Shown here: positions 59,559 through 64,000 of the stretch, in pieces | How positions within the stretch are numbered: position 1 is the stretch's first letter | Layout of the letters: every line of letters begins with the position of its first letter | Notes under the pieces: model-generated | Seen by the model: only the letters and a program-made list of their open reading frames with translations | What the model was told of the DNA's origin: nothing | Database searches by the model: none | NCBI RefSeq assembly: GCF_002946835.1 | Contig: NZ_CP026652.1 | Span: 3,596,001-3,660,000, forward strand | DNA length: 64,000 bases | Direction of reading: 5' to 3' | From: Streptomyces dengpaensis | GTDB lineage: Bacteria > Actinomycetota > Actinomycetes > Streptomycetales > Streptomycetaceae | Program-made: the position numbers and the translations under genes

Positions 59559-60761
59559 TTACTGGTCGGCGTTGGCCGCCTTCACCAGCGCGTCCTTGGT
59601 GACCGTGCCGGCGTAGACCTTGCCGTCGTCCGTGATCAGCGCGTTGACCAGGCGGGTCGAGAAGACCGTGCCGGAGCCGAACTTGCCGGTGACGGGGTCG
59701 CCGAGGGAGTTCAGGAATCCGTCGACGTCGCCGTTGCCGGACGAGCCCGTGGGCAGGCCCTCGCCGCCCGTGTCGAACTCGGCTATGGCGTTCCAGCCCT
59801 CGCCGATGGTGGTGAGGCCTTCGAGGCCATCCTTGGAGAAGTCCTCCCCGGGCTTCGGCGCCTGGTGGCCGCTGTGGTCGTCCTTCTCCTCGGTGACCTT
59901 CGCGCCCTTCGGCGGAGTGAAGTCGAACGTCGACGCGGCCGGCTTGGCGAAGTCGACCTTGGTGAAGCCCGCGTCCACGACGGCCGCGCCGCCGCTCGCG
60001 GGGGTCAGCGTGAACTTCAGCGGCAGCCCCGTCTTCGCGTCCACCGCGATGCTGATCGCACCGACCGTGGTGCCCGACTGCTTCGGCTTGACGAGCAGCT
60101 TGTACGCGTCACGGCCCGCGACCTGCGCGGTGCCGTCGACGGTCACGGAGGTCGTGTCGTCGACCGATTTCAGGATCTCGTCGGCGAAGTCTTTGGGCGT
60201 GGCGGGAACGTCGTCGGGCGTCTTCTCCTTCGTACGCTCGGACTCGGGGGCCGTCGCGTGGTACACCTCGTTCGACTTGCTGTCGTACGCCCAGATGTCG
60301 TCGCCGTTGTGGATGACGCTGTACTCGGACGCGTTGTCCAGCAGGGAGATCTTGGCCTTGTCCGGGCCGTCGGCCGCGACGCGCAGCGTGTGCGTACCGG
60401 AGGCCAGTTCGAGAAGCTTGGACTGCGGGTCGGCGGTGGATCCGTCGTCGCCCTGGGCGGCTCCGGACATCAGGCCGCTCTCCAGGCCGCCCAGGTCGGG
60501 CAGGCCGAGGTCGGTGCTGATCTTGACCGTGCCGGACAGCTGCTGCACGTCCGACTTGGCGATCTTCTCGATGAGCTCCTGTGCGGTGATCTTCGGCAGG
60601 TCGGGGTCGCCGGAGTCGGCGAGCGCCGGGACGAGCCCGATGGTCGCCGCCGCCACCCCCACCACCACGACCGGGACGACATACCGCGCGGCCTTGCGTC
60701 GCCCGGTGCGTACGTCGTCGACCTCGCCGGCCGGCGTGTCATCGGATTCGTACGGTGCCAT
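59559..60761 (-). CDS. LolA/MucB-like exported protein (DUF2092 type)
   Basis: A 400-residue protein with an N-terminal signal or anchor (AARYVVPVVVVGVAAATIGL) and a large beta-sheet domain typical of outer-face lipid or anti-sigma partners: ELIEKIAKSDVQQLSGTVKI, DDIWAYDSKSNEVYH, VAGRDAYKLLVKPK, AISIAVDAKTGLPLKF. It starts the transcript with the ABC transporter (34-nt gap), so it may bring a substrate to, or sense the function of, that exporter. Confidence 0.88.
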   Translation of the reverse strand: MAPYESDDTPAGEVDDVRTGRRKAARYVVPVVVVGVAAATIGLVPALADSGDPDLPKITAQELIEKIAKSDVQQLSGTVKISTDLGLPDLGGLESGLMSGAAQGDDGSTADPQSKLLELASGTHTLRVAADGPDKAKISLLDNASEYSVIHNGDDIWAYDSKSNEVYHATAPESERTKEKTPDDVPATPKDFADEILKSVDDTTSVTVDGTAQVAGRDAYKLLVKPKQSGTTVGAISIAVDAKTGLPLKFTLTPASGGAAVVDAGFTKVDFAKPAASTFDFTPPKGAKVTEEKDDHSGHQAPKPGEDFSKDGLEGLTTIGEGWNAIAEFDTGGEGLPTGSSGNGDVDGFLNSLGDPVTGKFGSGTVFSTRLVNALITDDGKVYAGTVTKDALVKAANADQ

Positions 60762-60940
60762 GTGTGCCTTACCTCCGTCGTCGGCGGCGGCCTACCGTGC
60801 CCTGCGCTGTGCCACTCCCTAGCCGCCATTCTCACCCGAATCGGTGAGGAGTGGTGCTTTCCATCTGACCAAACCGGCCGACAAGAAGCGTCAGACTCCG
60901 GACTCAACTCCACGTACTCCTGCGGTATGACATGAGAGGA

Positions 60941-60985
60941 CGGCGCCTCCCCCGACCCGTAGGGGTCGTAGCGGGGAAGGCGCCG
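60941..60985 (-). terminator. Terminator after the CHRD gene
   Basis: CGGCGCC (60941-60947) and GGCGCCG (60979-60985) close a longer stem with inner CCCC/GGGG and GACCC/GGGTC pairing; on the minus strand it follows the CHRD gene stop (61031). Confidence 0.7.
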
Positions 60986-61030
60986 CCTCGGCATCAGCGG
61001 TGGAGCGGACAGCGTTTTCCGATGGAGCGG

Positions 61031-62035
61031 TCAGCGCTGCACGAACACGTAGTCGGCCTGGTACGGGACACCTACGATCGCGCCCGGGGAGCAGGACCCG
61101 GCCGGGGCGACGCCGCCCACGGTGTTGAGGCGCAGGATCTCCTGCGTCCCGGCCAGCAGGCCGCGGTGCTTGCCGGACTGGGTGGCCCTGAGGTCGAGCT
61201 CGGGGATGTTCTTGTCGCCGTTCGGGGTCTTGGAGATCAGCGCGCCGGTGACCGCGCTGCGGTCGGGGGCGATCCACTGCGGCGTGCCGGAGTTGGGCTT
61301 CACGAACGAGTGTGCGATGTGGCCGCCGAGCACGGCCGTGACGTCGCGCTGGGCGAAGGCGAATCCGCCGCCCTCGGCCGGCTTGCACTCGTAGATCTGC
61401 TTGCCCTTGACGACCGACGCCTGGAAGTTGTCCAGGGCGTTCCGGAAGTCGAAGGAGCTGGTCACCTTGTGGAGCTGGCCGCGGACGGCACCGCCCGGGA
61501 ACTCGGCGGTGTGCAGATTGGCGTAGAACGCGCCGGGGTCGGACTTGAGGGCGTTGAGCAGCGCCGCGTCCTCGACCTTGACGGTACCGACGACGCTGCG
61601 TCCCTTGATCTTGTCGAGCAGCTTGGTGAAGTCGACCTTGACGCCGCCGTTTGTGCCCTTGGCGCCCTGGTGGATGTGGAGCAGGGTCGGCTTGCCGGTG
61701 CCGCGCCAGGTCACGGCGACGGACACCTTGTTGCCCTTGACCTTGATGAACTCGAGGGCCGCGCCGTCCTTGTCGCCGACGGCGGGGCCGCCCTGGACGG
61801 GCACCTCGTTCGCGCCGTTGAGGCTGGCGGCGAGGATGGTGCCGCCGCTGCCGGCCATGACGCCGCTCTGCGTGACGATGGTCCGGTCGTCGTGCTCGTG
61901 GCTCGCGCCCCGGCTGTTGCCCCCGTCGGCGACCGCCGGAATGACAGCGGCAGCGACACCGGCCGCGGCGGCCACCGCGACACCGGTCAGGATCAGGCCC
62001 TTGCGACGCGTGCTGAACGTGGCGTTCGATCCCAT
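61031..62035 (-). CDS. Exported protein with CHRD and DUF3455 domains
   Basis: A 334-residue secreted protein. The signal peptide is KGLILTGVAVAAAAGVAAAV followed by AVADG. A CHRD domain follows (LNGANEVP, then LLHIHQGAKGTNGG and FYANLHTAEFPGGAVRGQL), and the C-terminal half is DUF3455 (YECKPAEGGGFAFAQRDV, GTPQWIAPDRSAVTG). CHRD domains are metal-related extracellular folds; function unknown. ATG at 62035 with GGGGAGAA upstream. Confidence 0.9.
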   Translation of the reverse strand: MGSNATFSTRRKGLILTGVAVAAAAGVAAAVIPAVADGGNSRGASHEHDDRTIVTQSGVMAGSGGTILAASLNGANEVPVQGGPAVGDKDGAALEFIKVKGNKVSVAVTWRGTGKPTLLHIHQGAKGTNGGVKVDFTKLLDKIKGRSVVGTVKVEDAALLNALKSDPGAFYANLHTAEFPGGAVRGQLHKVTSSFDFRNALDNFQASVVKGKQIYECKPAEGGGFAFAQRDVTAVLGGHIAHSFVKPNSGTPQWIAPDRSAVTGALISKTPNGDKNIPELDLRATQSGKHRGLLAGTQEILRLNTVGGVAPAGSCSPGAIVGVPYQADYVFVQR

Positions 62036-62421
62036 GATTCTGTTTTCTCCCCGTATCTCAGCCGACACCCCCTGCGTCAGCTTCTGTGCATGAGTACGGA
62101 CAGAATCCGAGCCTGGACTCATTCCAACTATGTGATGCCCGTCACATGCACGGCGAGGACGCGGGGCGCTGGGGGCGCAGCCATCGCAGCTGTGGGCAAT
62201 CGCGCCGCTGGGAGCAGCAGCGTCGCAGCTGTGGGCAATCGCGCCGCTGGGGCGGCGCCCATCCCACAGAGAGCGGCACCCGTAAGCGCCGGGTCGCGCA
62301 ACCCACCCTCGGCCGGCACCCACGCCGGGCGCCCCTGCCGGCGCCGGGTTCGCGGTCGCGAGCTCAGCCCCAGCACCGGGGCACCCAACAAACACCGCCC
62401 GGGGGCCCGGTGCACCGGACC
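62036..62421. other. Gap between the CHRD and polyprenyl synthase genes
   Basis: Holds the CHRD leader (62036-62100), the 29-bp tandem repeat, and GC-rich sequence with no gene signal. No terminator was assigned for the synthase gene. Confidence 0.5.
62184..62251. repeat. Two-copy repeat upstream of the CHRD gene
   Basis: A 29-bp unit (core GCAGCTGTGGGCAATCGCGC) occurs at 62184-62212 and 62223-62251, 39 bp apart. It lies in the gap between the CHRD gene (start 62035) and the polyprenyl synthase stop (62422). Confidence 0.8.
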
Positions 62422-63432
62422 TCACCCGGCCCGATGCACCACCGCGTCCACAAGCTCCACCAGCGCAGCCTTCGCACCGCACTCCGGCAACGGAGCCAAC
62501 GCGGCCCGCGCATCCTCCGCGTACCGCACGGTGTCCCGCCGTGCCTGCTCCAGCGCAGGATGCGCCCGCAGCCGGGAGAGCGCCTCGGCATGCCGGGCAT
62601 CATCCGTCAGGTCGGAATCGAGCAGCTCGCACAGCGCGATGTCCTCGGCAAGCCCAAGCCGTTCCGCCCGCTCACGCAACCGCAGCACCGGCAGCGTGGG
62701 AATCCCCTCGCGCAGATCCGTCCCCGGCGTCTTCCCCGACTCGTGCGAGTCGGACGCGATGTCCAGCACGTCGTCCGCGAGCTGGAAGGCAACGCCGAGC
62801 CGCTCCCCGTACTGCGTCAGCACGTCCACCACCGTCTCTTCGGCCCCCGACATCATCGCCCCGAACCGGCACGCGACGGCGACCAGCGAGCCCGTCTTCC
62901 CGGCGAGCACGTCCAGGTAGTGGTCGACCGGGTCACGCCCGTCGCGCGGCCCCGCGGTCTCCAGGATCTGCCCGGTCACCAGCCGTGCGAACGCCTCGGC
63001 CTGGATCCGGACGGCCTCGGGCCCGAGATCGGCCAGAGTGCGCGAGGCACGCGCGAAGAGGAAGTCACCGGTGAGGACGGCCAACGAGTTCCCCCAGCGC
63101 GTGTTCGCGCTGGGCACGCCGCGCCGGGCGTCCGCCTCGTCCATCACATCGTCGTGGTACAGCGTGGCGAGATGGGTCAGCTCGACGACCACGGCCGAGG
63201 GCACGACACCCGGCGCGTACGGGTCACCGAACTGCGCGGCGAGCATCACGAGCAGCGGCCTGAACCGCTTGCCGCCGGCACGCAGGAGGTGCTGCGCGGC
63301 CTCCGTGATGAAGGGGACCTCACTCTTGGTGACTTCGAGCAAGCCCTCCTCCACAGCCGCCAATCCGGCCTGGACATCGGCTTCGAGAGCCTGGTCCCGC
63401 ACGCTCAGCCCGAACGGCCCGACGACGGTCAC
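62422..63432 (-). CDS. Polyprenyl (E)-diphosphate synthase
   Basis: A 336-residue trans-prenyltransferase. Both aspartate motifs are present: first (LYHDDVMDEADARRG) with flanking GGKRFRPLLVML, second (FQLADDVLDIASD), plus GKT and GQ(I)LE between. It extends farnesyl- or geranyl-PP with isopentenyl-PP. The residues before the first motif (TLYHDD) do not have bulky aromatics that would stop at short chains, so a long chain (menaquinone side chain) is likely. GTG start at 63432 with AGGAG. In Streptomyces this gene lies near the main nuo cluster. Confidence 0.93.
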   Translation of the reverse strand: MTVVGPFGLSVRDQALEADVQAGLAAVEEGLLEVTKSEVPFITEAAQHLLRAGGKRFRPLLVMLAAQFGDPYAPGVVPSAVVVELTHLATLYHDDVMDEADARRGVPSANTRWGNSLAVLTGDFLFARASRTLADLGPEAVRIQAEAFARLVTGQILETAGPRDGRDPVDHYLDVLAGKTGSLVAVACRFGAMMSGAEETVVDVLTQYGERLGVAFQLADDVLDIASDSHESGKTPGTDLREGIPTLPVLRLRERAERLGLAEDIALCELLDSDLTDDARHAEALSRLRAHPALEQARRDTVRYAEDARAALAPLPECGAKAALVELVDAVVHRAG

Positions 63433-63910
63433 GAGAGGTTCTCCTGTCTGCTGACGATCACATGGCGAACTCGGTCGATCAATCGGTCGATGACACGGTT
63501 TGTCGATGTGTCGCTGCCATCACTCAACTCAGCGTATCCGGTCACGTTTCGATCACCACGAGCGCCCACCGTCCCCACGGCCGACTTCCCTCCCGACTTC
63601 CCCCCAGCGGATCGCAACTCCACACCTGGGCGGTATCGGATTACTGACGGTATGTTCTTGATCAGCTGATACGAACGGACATATCACGATTCACGAAGAG
63701 CCGTCCGAGGAGACACTCGAAAGCGACACCCAAGGCAATGTTCGAAGTGACGTTCGAAGTGACGCCCCGAAACGACGTCGGAGGCACCGTCCAAAGCGAC
63801 ACACCAAGTGAACCCTGAAGAGGCAGCCATCCGCGCCCCGAAGCGCCGTCGGAGCCGAGCCCGGCCGCGCCCGCAAGGCCCGGCACTGAGGTCACCCCAA
63901 TGAGCCCGAT
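63433..63910. other. Divergent promoter region at the right edge
   Basis: The synthase promoter must lie here. Several GTGACGTTCGAAGTGACG-like repeats occur at 63740-63780. No complete gene is convincing; a minus-strand open frame across 63662-63982 has poor coding character. Confidence 0.5.
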
Positions 63911-64000
63911 GTGTTCAACGAACCTGATGCGTTCGACGAACCTCATGCGTTCGACAAGCCCGAGAGCCCGATGAGCATGCACATCCGTACGTCCTTCCCC
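63911..64000 (+). CDS. Possible gene start cut by the right edge
   Basis: From the GTG at 63911 the frame is open to the edge and encodes three tandem hexapeptide-like units, FNEPDA, FDEPHA and FDKPES, followed by PMSMHIRTSFP. A second frame has ATG at 63900 (GAGG 8 nt upstream) and stops at 63972, where TGA overlaps an ATG at 63971 of the main frame. The true start may be 63911 or 63971. Identity cannot be judged from 30 residues. Confidence 0.35.
   Translation, partial: MFNEPDAFDEPHAFDKPESPMSMHIRTSFP

Noticed and set aside
63662..63982. 106-residue minus-strand frame at the right edge
   Set aside because: Poor coding character, no ribosome site, and it would run against the more plausible plus-strand start.

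Overview
The window is high-GC actinobacterial chromosome, almost certainly Streptomyces. Evidence: very G+C-rich codons, many GTG starts, 4-bp ATGA/GTGA stop-start overlaps, and a familiar Streptomyces core gene order (aspC, adenosine deaminase, murB, two MaoC-type dehydratases, rpmG, tRNA-Met, tRNA-Thr, then a second nuo operon, korA-korB and a polyprenyl diphosphate synthase).

Left part (1-17.0 kb): the 3' end of an aspartate aminotransferase; adenosine deaminase; a TetR regulator divergent from an NAD(P)-binding reductase across two palindromic operators; murB; the hadA/hadB-like dehydratase pair; rpmG with tRNA-Met(CAT) and tRNA-Thr(GGT); an amidohydrolase-fold protein that has lost most catalytic residues; a lipoprotein; a second NAD-binding protein; tRNA-Tyr(GTA); a YajQ protein; a GlsB/YeaQ membrane protein; an APC permease; a SUKH protein beside a barstar-domain protein (two immunity-type folds); YccF; and HtpX.

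Middle part (17.2-40.2 kb): a ten-gene minus-strand operon nuoA-B-C-H-I-J-K-L-M-N. It encodes the membrane arm and part of the connecting arm of complex I but lacks nuoD, E, F and G; NuoC carries a very long repetitive tail. Two paralogous NarL-type histidine kinases and one response regulator follow, then korA-korB (2-oxoacid:ferredoxin oxidoreductase; korB contains an in-frame dispersed repeat), an HxlR/QorB divergent pair, RarD overlapping tail-to-tail with an MFS exporter, a second HxlR regulator, and a VOC protein.

Right-middle part (40.2-55.6 kb): a chromosomal type IV secretion-like locus in two divergent arms. The minus arm has a lytic transglycosylase/M23 hydrolase, a lipoprotein, a repeat-rich helical protein and a basic protein. 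The plus arm has a degenerate ParA-like protein, two small VirB2-like membrane proteins, a VirB8-like protein, a TrbL/VirB6-like protein, an SCO6880-type protein, a VirB4-like ATPase, a VirD4-like coupling ATPase, a DUF4913 protein, an unknown protein and a FolD-like protein. No relaxase, integrase or attachment site was seen. This is the best candidate here for an undescribed system. A small repeat element with perfect 20-bp inverted ends and other dispersed repeats sit inside the locus.

Right end (55.6-64 kb): an amidase, an FMN reductase, a LolA-like protein with an ABC transporter, a CHRD/DUF3455 exported protein, a polyprenyl diphosphate synthase (probably for menaquinone), and a possible gene start at the edge.
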